Shown here: in pieces, positions 11,379 through 22,687 of the stretch
Numbering within the stretch: position 1 is the first letter of the stretch
How the letters are laid out: each line of letters starts with the position of its first letter
The notes under the pieces: model-generated
The model's input: the letters and a program-made list of their open reading frames with translations, nothing else
Databases searched by the model: none
Told to the model about the DNA's origin: nothing
Program-made: the position numbers and the translations under genes
NCBI RefSeq assembly: GCF_002127325.2
Contig: NC_035436.2
Coordinates: forward strand, 30,529,558-30,593,557
Length of the DNA: 64,000 nucleotides
Source of the DNA: Helianthus annuus
Taxonomy: Eukaryota; Streptophyta; Magnoliopsida; Asterales; Asteraceae
Reading direction: 5' to 3'

Positions 11379-13546
11379 TAGTAAAGTTATTTTAAATATA
11401 TTAGAAAATCGTTTAAAAAAGGTCATTGGGAAAGTTGTGTCGGTGTCCCAATCGGCTTTTGTTAGAGATAGATATATTGACAGCCTTCTTATTCTGAGTG
11501 AAAGTTTGGTCGTGGCTTAAAAAACGGGTAAAAAGCTTTTATTTTAAAATCGACTTTGAAAAGGCATACGACAATGTTACTTGGGGTTTTCTGTTAGATA
11601 TGATGTTCCAAACAGGTTTCTCTTCGTCTTGGTGCAAGTGGGTTAAAGGGGTGCTCGTCTCTGCTAGATCCTCAGTCTTGGTCAACGGTTCTCCCACGTT
11701 TGAATTCCAATGTCAAAAAGGATTAAGGCAAGGCGATCCTCTTTCCCCCTTCCTTTTTCTTATTGTCATGGAAACTTTTTCTTGTATTGTCTCAAAAGCT
11801 TGCGACACGGGGAGATTAAAAGGGGTTAAACTCCCAAACGAGGGCCCGGTCGTTTCGCACCTTTTATATGCCGACGATGCTTTGATAGTGGGGGAGTGGG
11901 AGGAGGAGAATATATTGTCGGTGGCTAGAATTCTTTGGGTGTTCTACGCGTGCTCAGGGCTGAAAATTAATATTCACAAATCTAACTTATTGGGTGTGGG
12001 AGTTGAAGAAGATGAAATTACCCGAATGGCGCCGATTGTGAGTTGTAAAAAAGGGGATTTCCCTTTTAGATACTTGGGTATCCCTTTAGGTGCTAACATG
12101 AATCGGGTGAATAATTGGGACCCCATTGTGATGATCTTCAAAAATCATCTCGCTTCTTAGACTGCTCATTCTTTGTCTATCAATGGTCGGGTGGTTCTAA
12201 TCAAAGCGGTTTTAAAAAGTCTTCCCATTTATTATCTATCTATTTTTAAAGCTCCGGTCAAAGTTGTTGATAAATTGGAGTCCCTTATGAGGATTTTTTT
12301 ATGGGGTGGTTCGGAGGATGATAGGAAAATGCACTGGGTAGCGTGGGACAAAGTTACTCTTCCTAAAAAAAACTCGGTGGACTTGGCATTTGTAAGCTCA
12401 AAACGGTGAATGACGCTCTTTTATCTAAGTGGGTTCGGAGATATAGGGTGGAAGAAGAGAGCCTTTGGAGGAGAGTTGTTTCGGCTTGTCATGGAAAAAC
12501 TAGGAAGTGGTCGTATTTGCCTTCCAAATCGGGGATGTCGGGAGTTTGGAAAAACATCACAAGAATGAAATCTAAAGTTTTGTTAAAGAGCAAAAGAATT
12601 CACAGTCTCATTAAAGGGGTTTGGGGGGATGGGTACAGCATTCGTTTCTGGATCGATCTTGGGTTTGGTGATACCACTCCTATGTTTAAATGGCTGAATC
12701 TGTTTGCGTTAGATAAAAATAAAAGTTGCTGGGTGAGTGAACATTTACCAGCTGCGGGAGTGCGTGTCTCTATGTCGTGGGAGTGGTCTAGACATCCGGT
12801 TACACCGGAAGAAGTGGCGGAGATGACTAATTGTTCGGCTTCGCTGACTGATATCGTCCGAACTACCAACAAGGACATGTGGTGCTGGCTTCCAGATGCA
12901 TCAGGTCAGTACTCTTATTTTTCCTTCAAATATTTGGCTTCGGAGCAGACGTTATCGGAGAACGTTTATTCGGATAAGGGTTGTAGGTGGATTCCATCCA
13001 AATGCAACATTTTTTTCTAGAGGGCGGTGCTCGATCGTATCCCGACTAAACAAGCGTTGGTTAGGAGAAATATATCGGTTGACTTGGAAGATTGCGTTCT
13101 GTGCGGGGAAGTGATCGAATCTGTCGATCATTTATTCACGGCTTGCAATACACCTATTCGGTTTGGAATCGTTTAAGTGATTGGGCCAAAATTTCGCGTA
13201 TTTATGCTTTTTCCTTCGGGGATATTCTCGATTATCATAAAAGTATTGGCGGTAATTCAAAGGCTAAGGACATCGTCCGTGGGCTTGTGGTGGTGACTTG
13301 TTGGTGCCTATGGAAATCTAGGAATTCGAAGATATTCTCAAACGGTAGAGGTGATAGTGACGAGATCTTTGGGGAGGTGAAGCCTCTTAGTTTTTTTTGG
13401 TTAAAAAGTAGGTCCATTCATAGTAACATTGTTTGGAGAGAATAGTGTAATTATCCTTTGTATATGATGTAGTCGGTTTTTGGTGCGGTCTTGCGTTTTT
13501 TAACCAAGCCGGACGGTTTTAGTGAAGTTTACCTTTAAACAAAAAC
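11379..13546 (+). pseudogene. LINE (L1-type) reverse transcriptase remnant
   Basis: 5'-truncated plant LINE ORF2 starting in the early RT domain (VSQSAFVRDRYIDSLLI). Next come FEKAYDNV, the RT block QKGLRQGDPLSPFLF and the catalytic YADDALIVG. After an RT thumb-like region ([14 protein letters not shown]) there is a zinc-binding RT tail (zf-RVT-like: IPTKQALVRRNI, CVLCGEVIESVDHLFTAC). It is dead: a frame change near 11510, a stop near 12160, a frame change near 12405, a stop after KCNIFF near 13020 and another frame change near 13160. The coding part ends at 13445 with about 100 bp of 3' UTR and an A-rich tail. Endonuclease and ORF1 are missing, which fits 5' truncation during target-primed reverse transcription. 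Confidence 0.88.
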
Positions 13547-13619
13547 CTAAGTATTGTTTTTTTTTCAAATTAAAACTAATAATATTTTTTACTAAATAAA
13601 AATTACATAAAAAATAAAA

Positions 13620-13997
13620 CACAAACACGCATTTAAATGTCATAAAATAAGCGTGTGTCATTATTCGTGTGTCAAGATAAATCTTATTTTTATGACGCTA
13701 AAAAAATGACACACAAAAAAATGTGTCATAAATATATTGAATTTTGTAAAACCATGACTTTTTTTTTCTTGACATGCTCTTTCAAATGTCATAAAATGGG
13801 TGCATGTCATTGTTTGTGTGTCAAGATAGATATTGTTTTCTTTATAACGCTAAAAACATGACACACAAAAAAGAATGTCATGGATTTATTAAATTTGTAA
13901 ACCATGACATTTTTTTCTTGACACACGCTTTTGAATGTCATAAAATAAGTTCGTGTCATTGTTCGCGTGTCAAGAAGGGTGTATTTCCTAGTAGTGT
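13620..13997. mobile_element. CACTA-type transposon terminal region
   Basis: The right edge is TTTCCTAGTAGTG, the reverse complement of CACTACTAGGAAA, a CACTA terminus. The 370 bp before it carry subterminal repeats: TGTCATAAAATAAG, TCATTxTTCGTGTGTCAAGA and their complements, each three or more times in both orientations. No matching left terminus was found; the LINE remnant abuts this piece, so it may be a truncated end. The two short frames over it are repeat artefacts. Confidence 0.72.
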
Positions 13998-14209
13998 TTT
14001 TTTAATTAGATAGAGTTAAATCCCAAACATATATAATAATTCACCTACGGTCTTGGCTATAGGCTTTGACTTCTACTGCAGTGGTTAGTCCACGTGTCTA
14101 CTTTCAATTAGACCACGTTATATCTAAATTTTATTGCTTCCCAAGGTTTTCATTTTTTAGACTCACCATTTGAATTTGCCCGCATTCACAACTTTAGTCC
14201 TTATTTTTA
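13998..14209. other. Short spacer; contains left 9-bp target duplication
   Basis: No gene. TTATTTTTA at 14201-14209 is the left target-site duplication of the Pack-MULE that follows. Confidence 0.8.
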
Positions 14210-15317
14210 GAGTAAATTACAAAACTCGTCCTTTATGTATATATTTTATTGCAAATCATATCCTTTATCTTTAATAATTACATTAATCATACATAATGTT
14301 TACAAATCCTAACATGTTATATCCTTTACCTCAAACCCAATTAATTTTCTCAGTTAATTATAGTTACGTGGAACCCACATGAGGGCATTATTGTCTTTTA
14401 ACCTACCCATCTCTTTCCCCATTTAAAACCCCAAATAATCCTTATCTGCTACACATCATAACCACTATATTCTACACATCATAACCCTTCATCATATGGT
14501 TTGTCTGTCCATCAACAAAACCCTTAAATCAACCGATTGACAACATGTATTGTTGAGGCCGGTGGGACGTTAAACCTATGGATCACACGGCGGAGCAAGA
14601 TCAAGAGCACGAAGTCTACAACGGAGACATACCAGAAGACGGAGAAATGGTCGTCGATATGGAAACACCAATGAACGAAACAGAACACGATGAAAACACT
14701 AACAGCAAGGTTTCTATTCCAATTCAACTGTTTTAATCTTCCTTGTTTTCGGATTCAATGCACTCATGTGAATTGAGTTAAAGCCTTAACTCAATTTCTA
14801 TCCTTTTGTTTGTGAAATCAGGAGTTAGAGGATATGAAGAAGAGACTGAAGGAGATCGGAGAAGAAGTAGGCGTACTTCGAGAAATGCAGGCCAAAGTCG
14901 AGAATGAGATGGGCTCGGCTCAAGGTCCTTCTTCTATTTTGGTTATTTTTGTGTTATGCATCACAATGTTGTTGTTATATTTAGCTTTATTACAAAAAAG
15001 GGGCAAAATAAATTGATGGACAGACAAACCATATGATGATGAAGGGTTATGATTTGTAGAACAGAGTGGATGTGTAGCAGATGAAGGTTATTTAGGGTTT
15101 TAAATGGGGGAAAGAGATGGGTAGGTTAAAAGACATTAATGCCCTCACGTGGGCCCCACGTGACTATAATTAACTGAGAAAATTAACTGAGTTTGGGGTA
15201 AAGGATATAACATGTTAGGATTTGTAAACATTAGGTATGATTAATGTAATTATTAAAGACAAATGACATGATTTGCAATAACATATATACATAAAGGATG
15301 AGTTTTGTAATTTACTC
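14210..15317. mobile_element. Pack-MULE (Mutator-like, gene-carrying)
   Basis: Long terminal inverted repeats, 14210-14515 and 15013-15317 (about 305 bp each), begin GAGTAAATTACAAAACTC on each strand. Both ends are flanked by the identical 9-bp sequence TTATTTTTA (14201-14209 and 15318-15326), the Mutator hallmark. The 497 bp between the repeats contain no transposase. They hold two exons of a nuclear poly(A)-binding protein gene, an intron and part of a following intron. The arms differ by scattered substitutions and small indels, so the insertion is not brand new. The right arm and its flank were later copied to 34362-35385. Confidence 0.93.
14578..14924 (+). pseudogene. Captured PABN (PABPN1-like) exons 1-2
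   Basis: Exon 1 is 14578-14709 (44 codons: acidic start MDHTAEQDQEHEVYNGDIPE), ending at a GTTTCT donor-like site. Exon 2 is 14822-14924, starting after AAATCAG, and encodes the coiled coil [20 protein letters not shown]. This is the N-terminal acidic plus coiled-coil segment of plant nuclear poly(A)-binding proteins (PABN1-3). In animals the same segment stimulates poly(A) polymerase. The RNA-binding RRM is absent. Both exons remain open and in phase with no stop, and read-through into the next intron would add about 30 hydrophobic residues before a stop. It lies wholly inside the Pack-MULE, so it is a captured piece; expression is unknown. Confidence 0.85.
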
Positions 15318-16124
15318 TTATTTTTATTATTCATCAGGCATACAGAAAAGAGAAAGGGAATGAGTACATGATAGAAAGAAATGGAGAGAGAGAGATAGAG
15401 GTGAAAGGTGATTATCTTGATGGGTCGAATCTGATGTTTGATGATAGTTTTGTCAGTTTATCCCTTTTCAGTCTGTATGTCCTATTTCCCTACATTTGTC
15501 CTTTGTGTTCCTATGCTCGGAATCTTGGTGCGATAAAAGAGCAATATGTAATCACCATCACCTATCCATTATTAATATTTGTGTCATTTTTGTAATGTCC
15601 ACCATCCATTAAATATTCTAAATCTTTAGAAGTGGGTATTAAAACAAATTGAAGCTTTTAGTTGGTTTTACGATCAATGAGGTTGTACAAAACATATCCG
15701 ACGATAATAGTTAGTTTTCTGGCAACAAAGGTAAGAATCGACTGAGATTGTTCTTTTTTCGATATATCCGTTTCTGGCTATTTGATGGTGGTGCTGTTGC
15801 GTTAGTGGTGGTGGTGTGGTGCTGGTGATGGTGCGGTGGTGGCCGTGCTGCGGGGTTGGTGGTGGCTAGGTGGTTGGTGGTGGTGGCAACTTTGTGGTGG
15901 TGGTGTTTGGTTGGTGATTTTGACAAAGGGAGAGAGATGTAGAGATATGGAAAAGTAAAATTGTTTCTGCAAATGGTTTTGGAAAAACCAAGTTCACAAT
16001 TGATTATATGAGAAAAATGTCCGAATAGTTCATGTGGTTTGCTCAAATTTCACATATAGTTCCTATGCAACACACTGCTATTTAGGGGGTCTTTGGCTTA
16101 GCTTTTTGAAACAACTTATTGACT
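15059..16124. repeat. Segment duplicated at 34362-35385 (copy 1)
   Basis: About 1.05 kb covering most of the right arm of the Pack-MULE, its target duplication and about 760 bp of flank. It is repeated with high identity at 34362-35385. The flank includes GGT-rich low-complexity sequence (15780-15910), which creates a false His/Thr-rich minus-strand frame. Copy 2 has short deletions, for example in the GGT tract. Confidence 0.92.
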
Positions 16125-16465
16125 AATCGGCTTTTTGAAAAAGCCAATAAGTCAAAATAATGTTTGGATAAGTAAAAATGACTTTTTGAAACAATTTTTT
16201 GTATAAGGTGGAAAAGGCATTTTGAAAATCTAGGAAAACTTGGCTTTTTGAAACTCCTTTTAACTTTTCATGAAATATTACCTTGTCCCACCTCATAAGC
16301 TCATTCAGACACTTTTTTAAAACAACTTATTGACTTATTGACTTTTCTCACCTCATAATCTCATCCAAACACTTTTTTAAAAACTCATTTGGATAAGTTA
16401 TAAGTCAATACGTCCTTTTGCCAAAAAGTCCTTTATGAGTTAAATAAGAGATCCCAAACACCCCC
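16085..16465. mobile_element. Tourist-like MITE (PIF/Harbinger)
   Basis: Ends GGGGGTCTTTGG and CCAAACACCCCC are inverted, flanked by TTA on both sides (16082-16084 and 16466-16468). The interior carries repeated AACTTATTGACTTAT motifs. Partial copies with the same GGGGGTGTTTGG start appear at 35345, 48297 and 52217. Confidence 0.85.
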
Positions 16466-17162
16466 TTAGAGTCTATACCGTACTAGTGAAACACATGTTA
16501 ATTATGAATAAATGCATTATTTGATGTTAACTAATGATATTTGATGTGTTGGCAAGTCCAAACTTTATTTAAAATTATGTTGGCAAAAACAAGATATAAG
16601 TTTATCGCGTAACGAGCAAAATGCAAAACGAACGTTGGTGACCGCCCGATTAATGTTAAAGTCCTAAAAATGTTCCGCTATGATTAAAATGCTATTTTTA
16701 ATCATATTCGTGAGGAAAATTTAAGTAAAACGTTTAAAAACACTGTTTTGTGATTTTAATAACATACTACGCAATACCGCGCGTATCTTACAAATTTTAA
16801 ACGACAATGCCAGTCAAGACAAATAATATATTGTTCATCAATATCAATATTATGACGAGTTAATTTTTAGAGAGTGATAAAAATAATTTAAAACAGAAAC
16901 AAAATACATGGTTATAAGTATAATACCAGCATGATACAAGATTTAGCCTACAATTTTATTTAACAAAAATTGAAAATGTGAATAATCACCCATGAAGGAC
17001 AAGTGGCGGCACCGCACTACACCCTCCACCACTAGGTGAATAATAATAGAATGTCTTAACCCTTATAATTATTTTTATTATTTGAGTGAAAATTTACAAA
17101 GATGTTTAAAATGTTTGTTAAAACTCTTAAGTCATCAATATATGTCGTATAAACGTAAGAAT
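16466..17162. other. Intergenic spacer, no gene seen
   Basis: AT-rich with no recognisable element. It ends with AGAAT (17158-17162), the expected left target site of the Gypsy element; its partner is lost because the other LTR is truncated. Confidence 0.6.
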
Positions 17163-19170
17163 TGTAACACCCGTCTCATTTAATTAAGATTTTTAATATA
17201 TAATACGCATTTTCAAATGAAATACTTCATTTCCTAAAGTTAGACAAAATAGAAGTATTCATAATAACATTAATTCGAATTAACTACTAGCTAGTTTTAT
17301 CATCCCAAAATGACAAGTTAAGTGTTTACAACATAAACATTGTTTACAACAAAGTTAAGTAGATGCGGAAGCTTCAAAAAGTCATGTTCGATTCAAGTTC
17401 GTCGCTTGATCTTCACCCATCCTAAGTTTAAACATACCTACACTGTAAATTTATCACAAACGTTAGTAAATGAGACCCTAGAACCTGTCAAGGACCCGAA
17501 AGCTCAAAATCATCAAATAAATGAAATAAAAATTTTGTTTGGAAGTCGACCGTAGGCTACGGTTCATAGACCGTAGCTTACGGTTAACCATATTACTTAA
17601 ATCAGAACTTCTGGACCGTAGGCTACGGTCCAGGACCGTAGCTTATGGTCTGATCAGCAGACTTTGTTTGTTTTCCGTTTTTAGTACGAAAACCTTCATA
17701 ACTTTCTATCCGTTTGTCCGATTTACGTGATTCTTTTTCCTACGCGTTCGTAATTAAATTACCAACGCATCTATCATGATCATTTAATCAAAATTTAAGT
17801 TTACAGACTGAAAGTCTATAAATCCCTTTCTGATTATTCGACCCGTATAGTTTTTGCACTAATTGCACTACTACTATTATTATAACCTCAAGGCTCATTT
17901 ACCCAACATCCGGGGCTTACGATCACCGGCGCTTCATCACCATATCTATGGTTTCACTCTCTTGTGATCTATTATCGCCAAATGCTATTCTAAACATATT
18001 ATCATTCTCAATTAAACATCTAATCGACCCGTTTGGCTCATTTATGGAATTCCTCCATTAACAATGACTAACAAACATTTCTAATCTAATTTTGATTCAT
18101 TCATTTAAGTAGTGATCATCGTCACTTCAACTAATATAATACCTCATTCTAAAACACGACTTTAAATGACTACGATATTAAATTTACATAATGTAACGAG
18201 ACAAGTTACATACCTTCAGAGCACACCCTTCAAACGCGCGTCACCACCGACTTGTCCACTTGACGTTCCGGTTTCCTTTCCTATAGAGTTCAACCGCAAA
18301 CCGTTTAGAACTCTTTTCTTAACATATAACGCATAGTTCGCCATAATTTACGAATATGCGTTTTAATTCAAATTTCCAGTTTTAAGCCTTCTTTTAGGCA
18401 TTTTTACAAACACCTTAGGAGCAGAATTTTACATGATTCACAATCAAATTCATAGCTTGCCCTTTTAGCCAAGATTAACATCAATTAAGCTTGTTCATGT
18501 AAATTTTTCATATCATATTCTGAAATCACTTCCTTAGAACTCAAATTACACTAGAATAACAATCATAATTCTAGTGTTTAACATGTTCCTACAAAACCCA
18601 CTTATGACCTTCAATGGTGATTGTGAATTCACAAGAAATAAGCATAATTTCAACAAATGATTGACTAGGGTTTATTCCTATACATAATATTATTCCAATT
18701 TCATCCATACAACAATCATGCAACATCCATTTCGAATTTCCTATGTTCATCCAGAAATTTAGATGGAAATTTTCTATGAAATTTACATACCTTGTGATCC
18801 CTTCACTGAGGAGATCACTATTCTATGACTGGATTTCGATTTGGAACAAATTTAGGCCTTCAATTTGATCAAATTGCACAAGCTAGGGTTTGAGAGTTTC
18901 TCTTGGTCGCCCCATGTGTTCTAATCGACCAGACACACACATAAGTGTGTGTTTGGTGTAATTATTTTTTTGTTTTAATATTACAAGTTTCAATACTAAC
19001 AACTTTGGTCCCTCCAACTATTGTTTAGTTCATGTTTTAGGTCTTTTAACCCACTTACATGTCACTACGAGACTTTTATCTAACTAGGTTATCTTTATTC
19101 CTAATTAGTACATTTTATTTATTGCCGACTTCAAATATATAATAAAGGATTATATTTTAGGGGTATTACA
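17163..19170 (-). repeat. 3' LTR of the Gypsy element (2008 bp)
   Basis: Starts TGTAACACCCG and ends GGGGTATTACA (TG...CA). The first 200 bp match the remnant at 31174-31370 almost throughout. Contains a cluster of near-perfect palindromes (17549-17649). Confidence 0.9.
17549..17649. repeat. Four ACCGTAGGCTACGGT-type palindromes in the LTR
   Basis: ACCGTAGGCTACGGT at 17549-17563, ACCGTAGCTTACGGT at 17570-17584, ACCGTAGGCTACGGT at 17615-17629 and ACCGTAGCTTATGGT at 17635-17649. The two palindrome types alternate. A regulatory role is possible but not shown. Confidence 0.9.
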
Positions 19171-19192
19171 AGTCCACCCCCCTTAAAAGGGG
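19171..19192 (-). other. Polypurine tract of the Gypsy element
   Basis: Minus strand reads TTTTAAGGGGGGTGGACT immediately before the LTR start TGTAATACCCC. It is the purine primer for plus-strand DNA synthesis. Confidence 0.85.
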
Positions 19193-20163
19193 TTTCGTCC
19201 TCGAAATCGGAATACATACCGAATAATGTCGGGTAGAGACGTCGCATCTCCTCTTCGGATTCCCATGTAGTATCCGACCCTTTTCTGTGCTCCCACTTGA
19301 TCTTAACTTGATCAATTTTCTTATTCCGCAAACTTTTAACTTTCCGATCAAGAATCTCAACTGGCCTTACCGCATAGTTAAGGCTACTGTCCACCTCGAT
19401 ATCCTCGTAATGGACATAAGCCGTTTCCTCAGCTAAACACTTTCAGAGTTGTGACACATGAAACGTGCCATGGATTCTGCTCAATTCGTCCGGCAATTCA
19501 AGGCGATATGCTACCTTGCCAACCCGTTTGATGATTTTGAACGGCCCAATAAACCTCGGGCTTAGTTTCCCCCTTTTTTCTGAATCGGATAACGCCCTTC
19601 CATGGGGATACTTTTAGCATAACCCTGTCACCCACCTAAAATTCAATCGATTTCCGTCTTTTATCGGCATAAGACTTTTGTCTGTCTTGGGCCGCTTTCA
19701 AATGGGCTCGTACCACGTCAATTTTCTCATTGTTGGCTTGAACTACATCTTTATGGGCTAGTTCACTCGGACCCACTTCACCCCAACACACCGGGGTTCT
19801 ACATTTTCTACCATATAGCATCTCATACGGGGCCATGCCTATACTGGCATGATAACTGTTGTTATAAGAAAATTCTGCTAACGGTAAATACACATCCCAA
19901 CTGCCCCCGAAATCGATAATACACACCCTCAGCATGTCTTCTAGTGTCTGTATCGTTCTTTCACTTTGTCCATCTGTCTGAGGATGGTATGCAGTGCTGA
20001 TAAAAAGTTTCGTTCCCATCTGTTCTTGGAAATCTCGCCAGAAGTGTGAAGTAAACCGGGTATCCATGTCAGACACGATGGATACCGGTACTCCGTGGCG
20101 TGCCACTATTTCATTGGTATACACCTCCGACATCTTTTCGGACGTATAAGTCTCACGTATAGG
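19173..20163 (-). pseudogene. Gypsy integrase, C-terminal two thirds
   Basis: The catalytic core continues with RHGVPVSIVSDMDTRFTSHF (second catalytic Asp), then ISTAYHPQTDGQSERTIQTL with the catalytic Glu in QSERT, and the WGEVGPSEL region. A further stretch gives the GPFKI...[13 protein letters not shown]-terminal domain and a WEHRKGSDTTWESEEEM tail close to the chromodomain-like ends of chromoviral integrases. Stops occur near 19636 and 19442. The N-terminal third lies on the far side of the Copia insertion (27420-27774), so insertion cut the gene between the first and second catalytic Asp regions. Confidence 0.88.
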
Positions 20164-20168
20164 AATAA

Positions 20169-20649
20169 TGTAGGATCGCGTTCGGCCCTATTTGAGTCGA
20201 TCAGAGAAATTCCTATCCAAATCAAGAGGCGGAAACTAATGATTTGGTGCTATTCTAGCTGGATTCACTTTAAACTTGCTGTATTATTGATCAATTGCAC
20301 AAATACAAGTTCCAACAGCACTTCGGCAGCACTTCGTGGCTCAACCGGAACAAATACACCGTAACTATGTGTTTTCAGGTTCGCTCAAAGACCCCTATTT
20401 ATAGACAAGTTGGGTTCGCTTATATGTACACGCACATATAAGTGAACCTACATCATATCGTATGGGCGGACCTAACAACTTGACACATAAGCGAACCTGA
20501 TCAATACCATGACACAAAAGCGGACCTAGGTATGTACACATGAGCGGACATATTACAATCTAGTATTTCTAGGTTTTCGTGTCATGACTGATCTATCCAA
20601 TACTAAGACTCGATGTAAGACGTAGTCGACAGACGTAAGTGCACCAACA
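20169..20649 (-). repeat. 3' LTR of the gag-only Copia element
   Basis: 481 bp, TG...CA, followed by GACTCCCCCTCGG whose complement is the purine-rich primer tract. Contains several GCGAACC / GCGGACC motifs and a TATA-like CTATTTATAGA near 20395-20405. Confidence 0.95.
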
Positions 20650-22687
20650 GACTCCCCCTCGGATGTTGACGGAGTCTTCACAGAGTCTTCGAGTCTTCAC
20701 AAAACGCCAATCTTCAGTCTTTATCTGTCTTCGATCTTCCTTTGAAGTATCTGTCATTTCAAGAATCCTCGTTCTCTTTCTTCATCATCACCAAACTCCT
20801 CTCTCTCAACTGTTGACACGGTGTCTTCAGACTCCCCCTCTCACACAGCTGGGATCGTAGTCTGGAATTCACAATTTCATTCTTAGGTCGTAACCTGGCA
20901 CTTCAGCACAGAATCGTCACCTGGCTCAAGTCCTGCACAATCTCTGCCCAACCATAAGTTTCTATTAAAAGATTAAACCTTCAAACTTTTTAGAAACTTG
21001 TACCAGAAACTATATTAATGATTTTACATTCAGGATCTTTTACTGGCTCTTATCAAATACATTTACCAGCTTCACATATACTCTCCCAAACCTGTTCTTC
21101 AAGTTTAGCACTTTGAATTTCGAAAATCAGTATCTCAACACCAGTTGTCAAAAATCTTTTTGACTTTTCAAAATTTATGCTAAAACACACCAAAAATCTT
21201 TTTGAATTTTTTTAATAAAAGTAAATGCATAAATGAAATATTTACAGACAATATTTTTGTGAGTTCGTGCAAGAGGATCATATCAGTTTTTGAGACACAT
21301 CACCAACACCGTTAAGCTTGATTACATATTAAGTTCTAAACAATTTACCTAGATTGTCAGTATGTTTGTCCACTGAAATTTTCACACAGACTTCAATTGA
21401 TTCGAGATATGATATTAATGTTTTAGAAACTAAAAACTTAATTGTGTATCACTCCACTCGAATATACTCCTGTATCCAGATCCCAATATTCAGTCTTACA
21501 GGTGAGTATACCACAGCTGATATCTGTAAAGGGGTAATGTGCGAGGGCCGTGAGAGCTCAGGTCGATACTTCCGTATACGCAGAGAGATGACGGCTTCGA
21601 CTTTTGGTGGGTCCCCTTTAGAGGATCTTTTATTACAACAGCAAAGATTATCAATTTTATTGTTTAATCAGATTGCTGAGGGCGAGCTTATGTTTCAAAG
21701 CTTTTTGCAGAAAGTATTATTCGAGGACTAGGTCAGTATTTCCATACAGCAGAAGTCCCGGAATAATACCCCAGATATCACTGAGTATAAAGACCTAGTA
21801 TCTCAGAATACGGGACCTTTCAAACAAGATTTCGGGGGTTACCCATATATTCAAGAATAGTTACCCACGAATTAAGCAAGTTCGAATTTAGGTTTATATC
21901 TCGTTTCAATTTACTAAATGTGCGAAAACCTACTGACACATCCGCAGTAAGATTGTTTATCACATTTTGACTTTACAATTCTTTAGCGTGCTGTGATAGT
22001 CCACTGATGTACTATCATTTCCTCTTTTATGCAACAAAACTCATTTTTCAGTTTTATCATGTTTTTGGCTTTTTCAAAGTTTCTGATGTTTTTGGATTTT
22101 CTAAAATTTCTTACTCCCCCTAAAATTCAAATACATCTAATGAAAATTGAAAACAAACTGTACAGAACATGACAACTGATATCAAAACACTTCAATTCTC
22201 CATCCGTTTGGCTTAAACAATCAGAACTCCCCCTCACAACAAACTATTTTCCCATAATGATCTCAAAACACTTAAGTTTGTTTTAATCAAAATGGTTTTT
22301 TCGGAAAATAAGTTTAGTTGTTTTTACCACTTGTAAAATTGGGGTTCAAATCATCATATTGTTTTACCAATTTTATGAATGACAGTTAACTCAAGTTCAA
22401 TTTAATGACCTTGATTTAACCACTTATAGAAGCAACTGGTTCTCATTCTGAACCACTTATAACAACCACAATCATACAACCACTTGTAGGTTTTGCAATT
22501 AAGCATTTCAAACCTGTTTTTCAACCAATTACCATCTGTTGGTTGAATTCTCAAGGTGCCGATTCCTACTCCTCGCTTACAAACCTGGGAGTTCCGGCAA
22601 GTCCTGCAAAACCTCAAACACAGATTTAGAAGGATGCCGATTCATGATCCACGATTACTAACTTGGGATCTCCGGCAAGTCAGGTTT
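20650..22687 (-). other. Non-coding 3' part of the Copia element
   Basis: About 2 kb between the 3' LTR and the gag-like frame. Only short frames occur and none has pol motifs. Repeated CTCCCCC tracts and a cluster of GTACTTCCGTATACG-like sequence near 21540-21600 are the only structure seen. Confidence 0.7.

Noticed and set aside
13655..14013. Two similar 68-69 residue frames
   Set aside because: They are the subterminal repeats of a CACTA element translated by chance.
15711..16046. His/Thr-rich minus-strand frame
   Set aside because: Produced by a GGT-rich low-complexity tract; its copy at 34961-35307 has indels that change the frame.
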